Shown here: positions 19,201 to 27,177 of the stretch, in pieces
How positions within the stretch are numbered: the stretch's first letter is position 1
How the letters are laid out: each line of letters starts with the position of its first letter
NCBI RefSeq assembly: GCF_005771565.1
Contig: NZ_VAWA01000001.1
Coordinates: 183,275 to 247,274, forward strand
Origin: Nesterenkonia sphaerica
GTDB taxonomy: Bacteria > Actinomycetota > Actinomycetes > Actinomycetales > Micrococcaceae
Length of the DNA: 64,000 nt
Direction: 5' to 3'
The notes under the pieces: generated by a model
Database searches by the model: none
The model's input: the letters and a program-made list of their open reading frames with translations, nothing else
What the model was told of the DNA's origin: nothing
Program-made: the position numbers and the translations under genes

Positions 19201-19480
19201 CCGGGGCGTTGACTCCGCGTGCTCGCAGAAGCGTCCGGACCCCCTCCTCGCGTGGCCTTCCGTCGACGAAATTCAGATAGTCCTCTCGGGTGAACTCCGG
19301 CTGTTTGGTGCCGGTGAGCTCGGTCAGGCAGGAGTCGAACAGCTCCTTCCACGCGGTGAAGTGCACTCCTGCGGTGTCAGTGACCACGCCGTCCATGTCG
19401 AAGAGCACGGCGCGGAAGTGCCGCAGTGCGTGACGCTTCGCCTCGGCACTGTGCCGGAAGGGGTTTTCGAAGGGGTGCAT
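16262..19480 (-). CDS. Fused HAD phosphatase/beta-phosphoglucomutase and GH65 disaccharide phosphorylase
   Basis: This 1072-residue protein joins two enzymes. Residues 1 to about 260 form a HAD-IA domain with the nucleophile pair D28/D30 (FDMDGVVTDT), the TSSRNG motif and VVEDAVSGVQAG, typical of beta-phosphoglucomutase. The rest is a glycoside hydrolase family 65 phosphorylase, with N-terminal beta-sandwich, linker and (alpha/alpha)6 barrel. The general acid Glu is in DGVMGPDEYHDG near residue 750. A GH65 enzyme would phosphorolyse a glucose disaccharide (trehalose, maltose or kojibiose type) to beta-glucose-1-phosphate, which the HAD domain could convert to glucose-6-phosphate. In mycobacteria similar parts are separate neighbours (Rv3400/Rv3401). 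ATG 19480 was chosen over GTG 19486 because of GAGG spacing. Confidence 0.9.
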   Translation of the reverse strand: MHPFENPFRHSAEAKRHALRHFRAVLFDMDGVVTDTAGVHFTAWKELFDSCLTELTGTKQPEFTREDYLNFVDGRPREEGVRTLLRARGVNAPEGSPDGPADQLSVHGLAARKQGYFQAVLDRDGVEVFDTTVDLIHRLRADGIPTALVTSSRNGREVLRRAGLEDIFDTIVDGTDALERNIPGKPNPHMFLHASAELGVEPEDAIVVEDAVSGVQAGRAGNFGMVVGLNRGGDPRRLKEGGADIVVSDLSVARLHTRTTKPHDPNWVLVYDSFDPSEEATREVLCHTANGYWGTRASYPGTSADATHYPGNYIAGVFNRLKTDIMGKTVETEHMVNIPDWTYVQITPEAGIPLLPGSPELLDYRQELDMRRGLVTRVARYQDLHGRRTKVTFRQFQSLAGVHLAAMEITIEAENWSGNVNVRSMVEGRVANRNVAADRELAGNHLHPVNSQEIDGETVLLETETNQSRVQVAVATRTSVRLRTAPMRRPVMESELVAGHDISLNLTEGEPVVLEKIAAASSSHDHAISTVWHNAVKRVQRATSFREMLTYHEEMWGTLWHRFAVSIGPGHSRQQLALNMHTFHVLQTAFGARRDLDASLPARGLSGEGYRGHLFWDELFMYPMLTLRRPELTRGILMYRYRRLGEARAAARAAGYSGAMFPWQAGSDGREETPTELWNPRSQMWMPDNSHRQRHVSLAVAYSVLQYFEATQDYTFLSDYGAEMLVEISRFFVSMTEYDAADDRYDIDGVMGPDEYHDGYPDTPGSGLKNNAYTNVLTSWMLRHTAQLVRELDSRDDPLSEWLDIFEDELVKWEHISRRLRVPFHQDGIISQFDGYEDLMEFDWASYKAKYGNIGRLDLILQAEGDATNRYKLSKQADVLMLCYLFSADELISSLQHMGYELTMTDFGRTIEYYLARSSHGSTLSRVVHGWVAARFDRAGSWNLFREALEADLADTQGGTTREGVHLGAMAGTVDMVLRCYGGVETRADALWLRPLLPDEIPEVTFRMRYRNQPILVRINHQDITLNLSQGSAEPIDINVEGKHKLMEPGEVWTVKLEHQARAHQTQLVGQP

Positions 19481-19574
19481 TGCCACCTCATGGTGATCGC
19501 GGGGTCGAGGACTGCCACATCATAGTGCACGCGAAACCCTACTATGGTGGCCCTCCTGTGCCGAACCCTCCCGG

Positions 19575-20714
19575 TCAGCTCGCCATGCTCTCCTGCCGCA
19601 GGTCCAGCAGCTGGGACTGATCGACGAAGGGCAACTCATGGGCGTCGCTGACCGAGCGATGGGTCACATGCCCGGCCATAGTGTTCAGCCCGCGGGCCAG
19701 TGCGGGGTCGTTGGCCAGCGCAGCGGATGCTCCGAGGTCGGCCAATGAGGTCACATAGGGGAGGGTGACGTTAGTCAATGCATAGGTGGAGGTGCTCGGC
19801 ACCGCGCCGGGCATATTGCTCACGCAGTAGAAGAGAGCATCGTGGACTCCGAAGGTGGGGTTGTCATGGGTGGTGGGGCGGGAGTTCTCAAAGCATCCGC
19901 CCTGGTCCACCGCGATGTCGACCAGTACGCTGCCGGGACGCATGGCCTTGACCATGGAGTCGGTGACAAGCTTCGGGGCTCTGGCCCCTGGGATCAGCAC
20001 CGAGCCGATGACCAGATCGGAGTCCACCACGGCACGCTCCACCTCGAGGGCGTTTGAGGCGATGGTCTTCAGCCGGCCGGCGTACTGGGCGTCGAGCTGC
20101 CGGAGCCGTTCGACGTTGATATCCAGGATTGATACCTCAGCGCCCATACCGACCGCTATGGCGGCAGCATTGGTGCCAGCAATGCCTGCTCCGAGCACCG
20201 TGACCTTGGCCGGTGGGACCCCGGGCACTCCGCCCAGCAGGACACCCCGCCCGCCGGCAGGCGCGGTGAGCGCTTGGGCCCCGGCCTGCACCGAGAGGCG
20301 ACCAGCCACCTCGCTCATCGGGGCCAGTAACGGCAGCCGCTTGTCCGCCGTCTGGACGGTCTCATAGGCAATGGCAGTGACTCCGGCCTCGAGCAGGGCG
20401 CGGGTCAGAGCCGGTTCGGCAGCCAGATGCAGATACGTGAACAGCACCAAACCTTTGCGGAGGCGGTGAAACTCGGACTCCACCGGCTCCTTGACCTTCA
20501 GCACCATATCGGCCCTGGCCCACAGCTCATCCGGGTCATCGACAATCGTTGCCCCAGCGGCGCGGTAGTCCTCGTTGGTGATGGCCGAGCCAATTCCTGC
20601 GCCGTCCTCCACCAGCACCTGGTGCCCGCGCTGGCGCAGCTCATGGACACCCGAGATAGTGAGGGCCACACGGTGCTCGTAACTCTTGACTTCCCGCGGG
20701 ACCGAGATAATCAT
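19575..20714 (-). CDS. ald: Alanine dehydrogenase
   Basis: This NAD-dependent enzyme interconverts alanine and pyruvate plus ammonium. The 379-residue sequence has the substrate lysine in MVLKVKEP, the catalytic histidine in FTYLHLAAEP, the Rossmann motif VLGAGIAGTNAA and the catalytic aspartate in DIAVDQGG. A much longer open frame continues upstream, but it is antisense to the Lrp gene; the ATG at 20714 begins the canonical MIISVPREVKSYEHRVALT. It is divergent from an Lrp-type regulator, the usual ald/aldR arrangement. Confidence 0.95.
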   Translation of the reverse strand: MIISVPREVKSYEHRVALTISGVHELRQRGHQVLVEDGAGIGSAITNEDYRAAGATIVDDPDELWARADMVLKVKEPVESEFHRLRKGLVLFTYLHLAAEPALTRALLEAGVTAIAYETVQTADKRLPLLAPMSEVAGRLSVQAGAQALTAPAGGRGVLLGGVPGVPPAKVTVLGAGIAGTNAAAIAVGMGAEVSILDINVERLRQLDAQYAGRLKTIASNALEVERAVVDSDLVIGSVLIPGARAPKLVTDSMVKAMRPGSVLVDIAVDQGGCFENSRPTTHDNPTFGVHDALFYCVSNMPGAVPSTSTYALTNVTLPYVTSLADLGASAALANDPALARGLNTMAGHVTHRSVSDAHELPFVDQSQLLDLRQESMAS

Positions 20715-20834
20715 GGCAAACCTTCCGAAGAAACTATAGGTAATTACGTCAATTATCGTCGATCCACTTGAATTACACGATAGAATCGAAGAAAATTCGG
20801 CACAGAGTCGATAAATGTCATAAGGATGGAACCC
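20715..20834. promoter_or_regulatory. ald-aldR divergent regulatory region
   Basis: This 120-base AT-rich spacer carries several related ATCG/CGAT elements: ATCGTCGAT at about 20755-20763, CGATAGAATCG at about 20779-20789, and TCGATAAATG near 20812. Spaced repeats of this kind fit cooperative binding of an octameric Lrp-family protein. The base composition contrasts with the GC-rich genes on both sides. Confidence 0.5.
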
Positions 20835-21332
20835 ATGCCGCCGAAACGCAGCCGAACGCCGAAGGAACTGCAGCCAGGACATGAGCTGGATCACATTGAC
20901 CGCAAGATCCTGGACCTGTTGCGCGACGATGCGCGCATGACCAATCAGGCGCTCAGTGCCGCACTGGGCGTGGCTCCCTCCACCTGCTTGGCCCGGGTGA
21001 AGGCGCTGCAGCAGGCGGGTGTGATCAGACGATTCACCGTGGACGTGGACCCGCGGGCGCTGGGGCGGGGCATCGAAGCACTGATCAGCGTGCGGCTGCG
21101 TCCCGGTGCGCGTCAGCAGATGGTGGCCTTCGGCGAAAACCTGAAGAAGGTCCCTGAGGTCACCCAGTACTTCTTCGTCGGCGGCATGGACGACTTTCTC
21201 ATCCACGTCACCGCCCGGGACACCGACCACATCAGGCAGTTCGTCCTGGAACACCTCTCCGCTGACCCGGTGGTGGCCACCACCCAGACCAGCTTGGTCT
21301 TCGATCATGTCTCCGGCCTCGCCTCGCACTGA
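20835..21332 (+). CDS. aldR: Lrp/AsnC family regulator, AldR-like
   Basis: This 165-residue regulator has an AsnC-type helix-turn-helix (about 18-65; LDHIDRKILDLLRDDARMTN and the recognition helix around APSTCLARVKAL) followed by an RAM/ligand-binding domain (about 80-155). Divergent pairing with alanine dehydrogenase is the known AldR arrangement, in which alanine is sensed and ald is activated or repressed. The ATG at 20835 fits the AAGGA ribosome site better than the one nine bases upstream. Confidence 0.88.
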   Translation: MPPKRSRTPKELQPGHELDHIDRKILDLLRDDARMTNQALSAALGVAPSTCLARVKALQQAGVIRRFTVDVDPRALGRGIEALISVRLRPGARQQMVAFGENLKKVPEVTQYFFVGGMDDFLIHVTARDTDHIRQFVLEHLSADPVVATTQTSLVFDHVSGLASH

Positions 21333-21355
21333 GGCAGCAGTGCTACCGTCAGTGC

Positions 21356-22348
21356 ATGCCCCGCCGGTCAAGCATTGAGCTCACCTTCCGAGAAGTCACA
21401 GGCACCTCGCGGGACTCCACGGTGCCTGCCGGCGTCGTGGTGGATTGGATCGACAAGACGGCCTACGCCTGCGCGGCCAGCTGGTCCCGCTCTCAGTGCG
21501 TGACCTCCTATGTGGGAAACATGCACTTCACCGTGCCTGTGCCGCGGGACACGCCGGTCACCGTGCAGGCCCGGGTGGTCCACACCGGGCGTTCCAGCGT
21601 CCACATCCAGACCCGGGTGCTGATCAAAGCGGCATCAGGGGGCTGGCAGACCTGCACCGAATGCTTCATGATCTACGTGGCGCTCGGCCCCGACGGGGAA
21701 GTGGAGCCGATGACGCCTTTCGAACCGAACAGTGAGCTGGAATCCCGGCGGGATATCGACGCCGCCCGCCGTATGGTCTACCGCAGGCAGGTCGAGGAGA
21801 CCATCCAGTCACTGCCCAAGACGTTCAGCTCCACGGAGGCGCTGACCCTGCGGTTCCTGGTCAGCACCGAGGAACGCTACCCGGACGGGAAAGTCCGCGG
21901 CGGTGTGGTGATGAAATGGATCGACCAGGCCGCTGAAATCTGTGCCGAAAGATACTGCGGCTATGACGTGGTCACCGTCCTCTCCGGAGGAGTGCGGTTC
22001 TACCGCCCCATCACCATCGGTGATCTGGTGGAGGTCGACGCCCGCCTGGTGCTCACCGGCTCCAAGTCTATGCACGTGCTGGTGCGCGTCCGAGCCGGAG
22101 ACCGGTGGGATCGGAACCCCGAGGATGTGGCCTACGGGCTGCCAGTGATGGTAGCGCCGGATGGGACCGGCTCCGCCCGGCGCATCGTCCGGTGGGAGCC
22201 GATCAGTGAGGAAGATCATGAGGTGGCGGACAAGGCTCGCCGGATTCGAGACCTGCGCAATGCCACCCTGCTGACGCCCTCGCCATATTCCGGCCCGCAT
22301 GAGGTCCACGCAGACGCGGCGGCTCCGACTGAGACGTCCCTGCAGTGA
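21356..22348 (+). CDS. Acyl-CoA thioesterase with two hotdog domains
   Basis: This 330-residue protein contains two tandem hotdog domains (about 5-125 and 150-275), each with the BFIT/YciA-type signature: GVVVDWIDKTAYACA in the first and GVVMKWIDQAAEICA in the second. Double-hotdog proteins of this size are acyl-CoA thioesterases that release free acids and CoA. Substrate length cannot be read from the sequence. It lies 23 bases after aldR, but a functional link is not evident. Confidence 0.85.
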   Translation: MPRRSSIELTFREVTGTSRDSTVPAGVVVDWIDKTAYACAASWSRSQCVTSYVGNMHFTVPVPRDTPVTVQARVVHTGRSSVHIQTRVLIKAASGGWQTCTECFMIYVALGPDGEVEPMTPFEPNSELESRRDIDAARRMVYRRQVEETIQSLPKTFSSTEALTLRFLVSTEERYPDGKVRGGVVMKWIDQAAEICAERYCGYDVVTVLSGGVRFYRPITIGDLVEVDARLVLTGSKSMHVLVRVRAGDRWDRNPEDVAYGLPVMVAPDGTGSARRIVRWEPISEEDHEVADKARRIRDLRNATLLTPSPYSGPHEVHADAAAPTETSLQ

Positions 22349-22427
22349 CTCCCCCTGCACGGACGTCTAAGCGCCAGCACCTCAGCGGGATGCCCACCCG
22401 GGTGTCGATTCATTAGGCTTGAGATCA

Positions 22428-23375
22428 ATGACTCAGCAGCCGCCGCCGGTGCCCAACCCTTACGGACCGCCTGTTCCCGCACAGCCCGCCCCGCATGGGC
22501 CGCCCCCTTCTGGGGTGCCCGCCGCGCCGCCGGGACCGGTCGGCCCGCCCCCGGGTTGGCGCCCGCCGCCGCGAAAGAAGCAGCCGGACGCTGAGCCCGG
22601 AAGGTTCACCTGGTGGGACCTGGGAGCCACTCTGTTCTATGTGCTGGGCTTCCTCACCGGCCTGGTGGGGCTGCTGGCGCTGCTGCCGCCGATCAACGAG
22701 CTGATTATCGGCGACGAAGCCCAGGCCCAGCAGGCCACTTTCGTCATCAATGCCGTCGGTTACGGGCTGCTCTCTGTGATCGCCATTGTGCTCTCAGGGG
22801 CGGCGTTATGGCGGTCGATCAAAGCCTTCAGCTACCTGTGGTGGCTGAAGCTGCTGCTGGTCCCCGTCGCCTGGGTCGTCTCCATCGTGTTGAACCTGGT
22901 GATTGTGGTCCTGATCTTCGGCTCCACGGGGGAAACCTCTGAGAACCAGGAGGCCATCGAGGCCATGCTCCAGGCGGTCCCGCTGCTGGCGGCGGTGGCT
23001 GTGATCGGGATTCTGGGCCCCTATGTGGAGGAGTACTTCTTCCGGCACCTGCTGATCGGCAAGCTCTCCAAGTACCTCAGCATCTGGATCTGCGCGGCGA
23101 TCTCGGTGCTTGCCTTCCCCCTGATTCACTTCATTCCCGCACTATTGGGAATGGCTGATGACCTCACCTTCATCTCCGTGGTGCCCTACCTGACGATGGG
23201 CATGGTGATCACGGTGGGATACATCCTCTCCGGGCGGAACCTGTTCTATGCGTGGGTGCTGCACGCCTTCAACAACGTCATGTCACTGCTGCTGGCCTAT
23301 TTCCTGGTGCCTTGGCTCGGGGAGTACGCCGGTGAGCTCCACGGTGCGCTGTGGCTGGCAAGCCTCCTCGGGTGA
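22428..23375 (+). CDS. CPBP family intramembrane glutamic endopeptidase
   Basis: This 315-residue membrane protein begins with a cytoplasmic proline-rich segment (about 1-55, many PPP runs), followed by about eight membrane helices. The CPBP/Abi active-site motifs are present: EEYFFRH (EExxxR), a histidine in FPLIHFIPAL, and HAFNN near the end. Such proteases mature small peptides or modify membrane-linked substrates; the target is unknown. The ATG at 22428 is preferred. Its stop overlaps the MATE gene start, suggesting coupling. Confidence 0.85.
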   Translation: MTQQPPPVPNPYGPPVPAQPAPHGPPPSGVPAAPPGPVGPPPGWRPPPRKKQPDAEPGRFTWWDLGATLFYVLGFLTGLVGLLALLPPINELIIGDEAQAQQATFVINAVGYGLLSVIAIVLSGAALWRSIKAFSYLWWLKLLLVPVAWVVSIVLNLVIVVLIFGSTGETSENQEAIEAMLQAVPLLAAVAVIGILGPYVEEYFFRHLLIGKLSKYLSIWICAAISVLAFPLIHFIPALLGMADDLTFISVVPYLTMGMVITVGYILSGRNLFYAWVLHAFNNVMSLLLAYFLVPWLGEYAGELHGALWLASLLG

Positions 23376-24748
23376 GCGCGACGCCGCGCACGCACACCGC
23401 ACCCTCGGCGGACTCCCGCCCGCTGCCGCGCCAGATCCTGGCGCTGGCGGTGCCTGCGCTCGGGGCGCTGGTGGCCGAACCGCTGTTTCTGATGGCCGAT
23501 ACCGCCATCATCGGGTGGTTGGGGACTGCCCAGCTTGCCGGTGCGGCACTGGGTGTGACTGTGATGCACACGGTGGTCGGGCTGATGATCTTTCTGGCCT
23601 ACTCCACCACGCCGGCGGTCGCCCGCTTCGTCGGGGCGGGCAAGACGGCCAAAGCGCTTGCCGCCGGTCGTGACGGATTGTGGCTCGCCCTGATCCTCGG
23701 TGCAGTGTTGGCGCTGGCCGGGCTGGCCGCCGGCGAGGATGTTCTGCGCACGATGGGCAGTGCAGGGTCGATGCATCCCCATGCCCTGGAGTATCTGCTG
23801 TGGTCCCTGCCAGGACTGCCCGCCATGCTGCTGGTCTTCGCCGCCGTGGGCGCATTACGCGGCTTCCAAGACACCAAGACCCCCTTGGTGGTGGCCGGCT
23901 GCGGGTTCGGCGCCAATGCAGTGCTGAACCTCATTTTGGTCCACCCCGTGGGGCTGGGCGTGGCAGGGGCGGCGATCGGCACCTCGGTCTCCCAGTGGGC
24001 GATGGCGGTGGCGTACCTGATCATCCTCGTGCCCCGGATGCGCTCTGCAGGAGTGAGCCTGGGGGTGGACCCGCTGGCGCTGCGGGCCGCAGCCCAGGTG
24101 GGCGGCTGGATGTTCCTGCGCACCCTCACTCTGCGCGCAGCACTGGTGGCCACGGTGGTGGTGGCCACCGACTTGGGTCCAGAGACCTTGGCTGCCCACC
24201 AGGTCGCGTTCACCTTCTTCTCCACACTGGCGTTTGTCCTGGACGCGCTGGCCATCGCCGCTCAGGCGCTCATCGGCCGGGAACTCGGCGCCAGCCGGCG
24301 CGAATCTGCCAGGCGCATGACCCGGCTCATGATGGGGTGGGGGGTCGGTTTCGGTGCGCTGCTGGGCGCGTTGACCGCACTGGCCGCCCCGTGGGCCCCC
24401 AGGCTTTTCACTCCAGATGCGCAGGTGGCGCAGATGATCACCGTTGCTCTGTTCGTCCTGGCAGCGGCGCAGCCCTTGGCTGGTTACGTCTTCGTGCTCG
24501 ACGGAGTACTCATGGGTGCCGGAGACGTGCGTTACCTGGCTGTGGCCGGGGTGGTCAACCTCGGTCTCTACCTGCCTGCGCTGTGGTGGGTCTCAGAATC
24601 GGTCGGCGCCGCGAATGCCGCAGCCGGTGGGGAACCGATCCTGTGGCTCTGGCTCGCCTTCGGTGTGCTGTTCCTCGGGGCGCGGGCGCTGACCCTGGGG
24701 CTGCGTGCCGCGACCGAGCGGTGGGTCGTTCTCGGCGAGACGCGGTGA
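23372..24748 (+). CDS. MATE family efflux transporter (DinF-like)
   Basis: This protein of about 458 residues has twelve predicted helices in two homologous halves, beginning RQILALAVPALGALVAEPLFLMADTAIIGWLG, a signature of the DinF branch of MATE exporters. These use ion gradients to export cationic drugs or metabolites. I chose GTG 23372 because it overlaps the CPBP protease stop by four bases; an upstream frame exists but runs inside that gene. Substrate unknown. Confidence 0.9.
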   Translation: MSATPRTHTAPSADSRPLPRQILALAVPALGALVAEPLFLMADTAIIGWLGTAQLAGAALGVTVMHTVVGLMIFLAYSTTPAVARFVGAGKTAKALAAGRDGLWLALILGAVLALAGLAAGEDVLRTMGSAGSMHPHALEYLLWSLPGLPAMLLVFAAVGALRGFQDTKTPLVVAGCGFGANAVLNLILVHPVGLGVAGAAIGTSVSQWAMAVAYLIILVPRMRSAGVSLGVDPLALRAAAQVGGWMFLRTLTLRAALVATVVVATDLGPETLAAHQVAFTFFSTLAFVLDALAIAAQALIGRELGASRRESARRMTRLMMGWGVGFGALLGALTALAAPWAPRLFTPDAQVAQMITVALFVLAAAQPLAGYVFVLDGVLMGAGDVRYLAVAGVVNLGLYLPALWWVSESVGAANAAAGGEPILWLWLAFGVLFLGARALTLGLRAATERWVVLGETR

Positions 24749-24763
24749 AGTAAACTTGCGCCC

Positions 24764-25321
24764 GTGCCCCTGACCCGCGTTGACCCCCACACCGCCGCCG
24801 CCTTGGTTCGCCCTGCCTGGATGCGAGCAGTGGTCACTGCCGTATTCGCCGCGTTCACGATTTTCTGGATCGACGACACCCTGACGGTGGCCCGCATTGG
24901 GTTGGCGGCATTCTTCATTCTCTGTGCCACTGCGGTCTGGGACTATGTCAAGACAGAACAGGTGCCCCCCTCCCTCACCGGAGCCGGCGCACTGGGCGCC
25001 TCCGGCTGGGTCCTGGCCGGCATTGCCGCCCTGTTCGCGCCCTCCACCGGGGTCCTGGCAATCATTGCCGGGACCGGGTTCCTGCTCATGGGAGCCTGCG
25101 AGCTCTACGGCGGGCTGAAGGTGCGCCAGGAATTCGTGCCTGCGCGGGATCACGCGATACTCGGCGTCGTCGGGATCCTCACCGGTCTGGGGCTGTTCCT
25201 GGGTGCAGGACTGGACCCGCACGGGATCTTAGGTATCTCCGGCACCGGTGTGATCATTATGGCGGTGCTGCTGCTGATCTCCGCGGCTGGCCTGACCCAT
25301 GAAGCGCGCAAGGCACAGTAA
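24764..25321 (+). CDS. HdeD/DUF308-like small membrane protein
   Basis: This 185-residue protein has six hydrophobic helices arranged as repeated pairs, resembling HdeD/DUF308 membrane proteins (acid-stress protein in E. coli; unknown role in actinobacteria). It starts at a GTG 15 bases after the MATE gene and may be cotranscribed with it. Family assignment rests on size and helix pattern only. Confidence 0.65.
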   Translation: MPLTRVDPHTAAALVRPAWMRAVVTAVFAAFTIFWIDDTLTVARIGLAAFFILCATAVWDYVKTEQVPPSLTGAGALGASGWVLAGIAALFAPSTGVLAIIAGTGFLLMGACELYGGLKVRQEFVPARDHAILGVVGILTGLGLFLGAGLDPHGILGISGTGVIIMAVLLLISAAGLTHEARKAQ

Positions 25322-25393
25322 AGGTGCACAGCGACTTCTACTCAGCGTAGAATTACAACGACGCAGACCCCTCCGCAAAGGAAACCCCACCCC

Positions 25394-25816
25394 GTGCCAG
25401 AAGACTCCAAGGAGCGCCGCTCCGTGCTGGAGACTGTCAAAGCCCCGCTGATCTTCTCATTCGCGCTGGCGGCGGTGGCTGGCTTCGTCTCACTGATCGT
25501 CTCCTCGGGAGGCTCCGACAACCCCCGGGTCGAGCATGACTCCGCAGGCGTGGACAACCCGATCAATCTCTCGCTGCTGGCCTTCGGCATCGTATTCATC
25601 GTCAGCCTGTTGCTGGTCTCCATGCTGCAGCTGGCCTCACGGGAAAACCCCGAGGAGTTGTCCCAGGGCGGGGGAGTGAACCGGAACTCTGAGGAGCTCT
25701 ACCGTCAGCAGGTGGCACAGCGGCGGGAAAAAGCGCGCCGCCGCCAGGCCGAGGAAGCAGCCGGCACGAACGGCACGCCGGAGGAGCCGCCCTATGGGCG
25801 CCGCTCAGAGTCCTAG
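25394..25816 (+). CDS. Small membrane protein of unknown function
   Basis: This 140-residue protein has two membrane helices (about 17-37 and 59-80) separated by a short extracytoplasmic loop. A charged C-terminal tail, rich in Glu, Gln and Arg (about 85-140), is likely cytoplasmic and helical. The GTG start has an AAAGGAAA site upstream. I do not recognise the family. It is followed by a clear hairpin terminator. Confidence 0.7.
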   Translation: MPEDSKERRSVLETVKAPLIFSFALAAVAGFVSLIVSSGGSDNPRVEHDSAGVDNPINLSLLAFGIVFIVSLLLVSMLQLASRENPEELSQGGGVNRNSEELYRQQVAQRREKARRRQAEEAAGTNGTPEEPPYGRRSES

Positions 25817-25837
25817 TCGAGCTGGCGTCGTCGGGCC

Positions 25838-25861
25838 GGGAACTAGACCTTCCTAGTTCCC
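25838..25861. terminator. Hairpin terminator after the 25394-25816 gene
   Basis: GGGAACTAG and CTAGTTCCC are perfect nine-base inverted repeats with a six-base loop (ACCTTC), 21 bases after the stop codon. No T-run follows on the plus strand. Confidence 0.7.
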
Positions 25862-25895
25862 TGCGGGCCGGAATGCCGCAGAGGAGAAGTTTCCA

Positions 25896-26093
25896 GTGAA
25901 CCAAACGGGCCCCACGAAGAGGACATCCCGGACACTTGTCAGCAGCGTCATCGTAGTGGCGGTGAGTCTCCTGCTCACCGCGGTGATCTACGGGTGGATG
26001 ATTTGGAGCAACTGCAACTCCGAGGGGATTGCCGACTTTCTGGTTGATGTCAGAGAGTTCCACACATCTCATGCCGGATGTGACCCTCGTTGA
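25896..26093 (+). CDS. Small single-helix membrane protein
   Basis: This 65-residue protein has one strong membrane helix (about 14-38) and a short cysteine-containing C-terminal tail. A good GAGGAGAAG ribosome site lies before the GTG start, which supports it as a real gene despite its length. No family recognised. It sits alone between a terminator and the convergent CGNR gene. Confidence 0.55.
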   Translation: MNQTGPTKRTSRTLVSSVIVVAVSLLLTAVIYGWMIWSNCNSEGIADFLVDVREFHTSHAGCDPR

Positions 26094-26159
26094 TGCTCCC
26101 CTGCCACGTGTGACCTCGTCGCAGAGATAGTCTCGGGAAACTGCGCCTAGGGCCTGGCA

Positions 26160-26918
26160 CTAGACGTTCTTTGACTCCTGGGGGCTGGGATGCCGCTTCT
26201 GCATCAGCTCCTCGCGCATCCGATCACGGAACTCCTTGGCGGCGATCGCAGTGGCAGAAGTCGGGCGGTTGATCTGCTCGGCCTTCTCCGCCGCGGAGGG
26301 CTTGGCCCACCGGTGACGGGCCGGTCCGGCGTACTCCTCATGGTCCTTCCTCGCCGCCTGACGCGCGCGGTAGGCCCGCACATGGGCACGATTGGCGCAG
26401 TTGCCGAAGTCGCAGAACAGTTTCGACCGGTTGCGTGTCAGGTCGACGATGGCCGCCTCGCAGTCCTCGCCACGGCAGATGCGCAGCCGCCCAGTCTCCT
26501 CATGTGTGACCAGAAAAGCCAGCGCAGCTGCCACCGTCGCGGTCATGACATCGCTGATCTGCGGTGAGACGGGGATGGGCCGTTCGCGGAACCCGGACCC
26601 TGACGAGTCGGCCACCACTTCCCGTCCCACACCCTGGAGCAGGTCATTGATGATGTCCAGCTCCTTGGGCTCGATAACCGGGGCAGCGCGCCATAGGGTA
26701 TGCAGCTGGTTGCGCAGCGCACGCACCTGCTCCAACTGCTTGCGGTTCACGGCGGTGGACGGCCACTGAAGCTGCGCAGGCCGTGCGCTGAGGTAAGCCT
26801 CGAGTCCTTCCACGGTGGAGAGAGTCTCCGGTGAAGGCTTGGCGCTGTGCAGCCCCGCTGCGGTGTTGATCAGCTCTGAGGCGGCGATGAGGGCACGATT
26901 GGTCTCTGGGTTGAACAT
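26160..26918 (-). CDS. CGNR zinc-finger / ABATE domain regulator
   Basis: This 252-residue protein has an N-terminal all-alpha ABATE-type domain (about 1-150; also called DUF1470) and a CGNR zinc finger at about 165-205. The finger ligands are in CRGEDCEA and FCDFGNCANR; the usual CGNR tetrad reads CANR here. Such proteins are putative stress or antibiotic-response regulators, but few are characterised. The ATG at 26918 has an AGGAG site; the longer frame upstream has none. An unusually long basic C-terminal tail follows the finger. Confidence 0.82.
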   Translation of the reverse strand: MFNPETNRALIAASELINTAAGLHSAKPSPETLSTVEGLEAYLSARPAQLQWPSTAVNRKQLEQVRALRNQLHTLWRAAPVIEPKELDIINDLLQGVGREVVADSSGSGFRERPIPVSPQISDVMTATVAAALAFLVTHEETGRLRICRGEDCEAAIVDLTRNRSKLFCDFGNCANRAHVRAYRARQAARKDHEEYAGPARHRWAKPSAAEKAEQINRPTSATAIAAKEFRDRMREELMQKRHPSPQESKNV

Positions 26919-27177
26919 GCAGCACTCCTGCTCAATGTGGGAGCGCCCTTCAGCGGGAACGGTCGCTTGGGGCGCAGTCGGTGCAACGGTGAGCGACCAG
27001 TCAACATTTCCGTCATCCCAGATGGGGGTGTCGACCGTCGCGGAACCACAGTCTAACGTGAACTCTTCTGACCTGGACACATGCCTTGGTCCACGGCGCA
27101 GGGCCAGGTGTCTCGTGGTCTGGACCGCCCCGTGGCGGGACTGACGGCGAGGGGATGCATCTGGTACATCTGGGGAG

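Noticed and set aside
20715..21371. Upstream extension of the alanine dehydrogenase frame (598 codons in total)
   Set aside because: The extra part is antisense to the Lrp gene and the spacer; the canonical protein start is at 20714.
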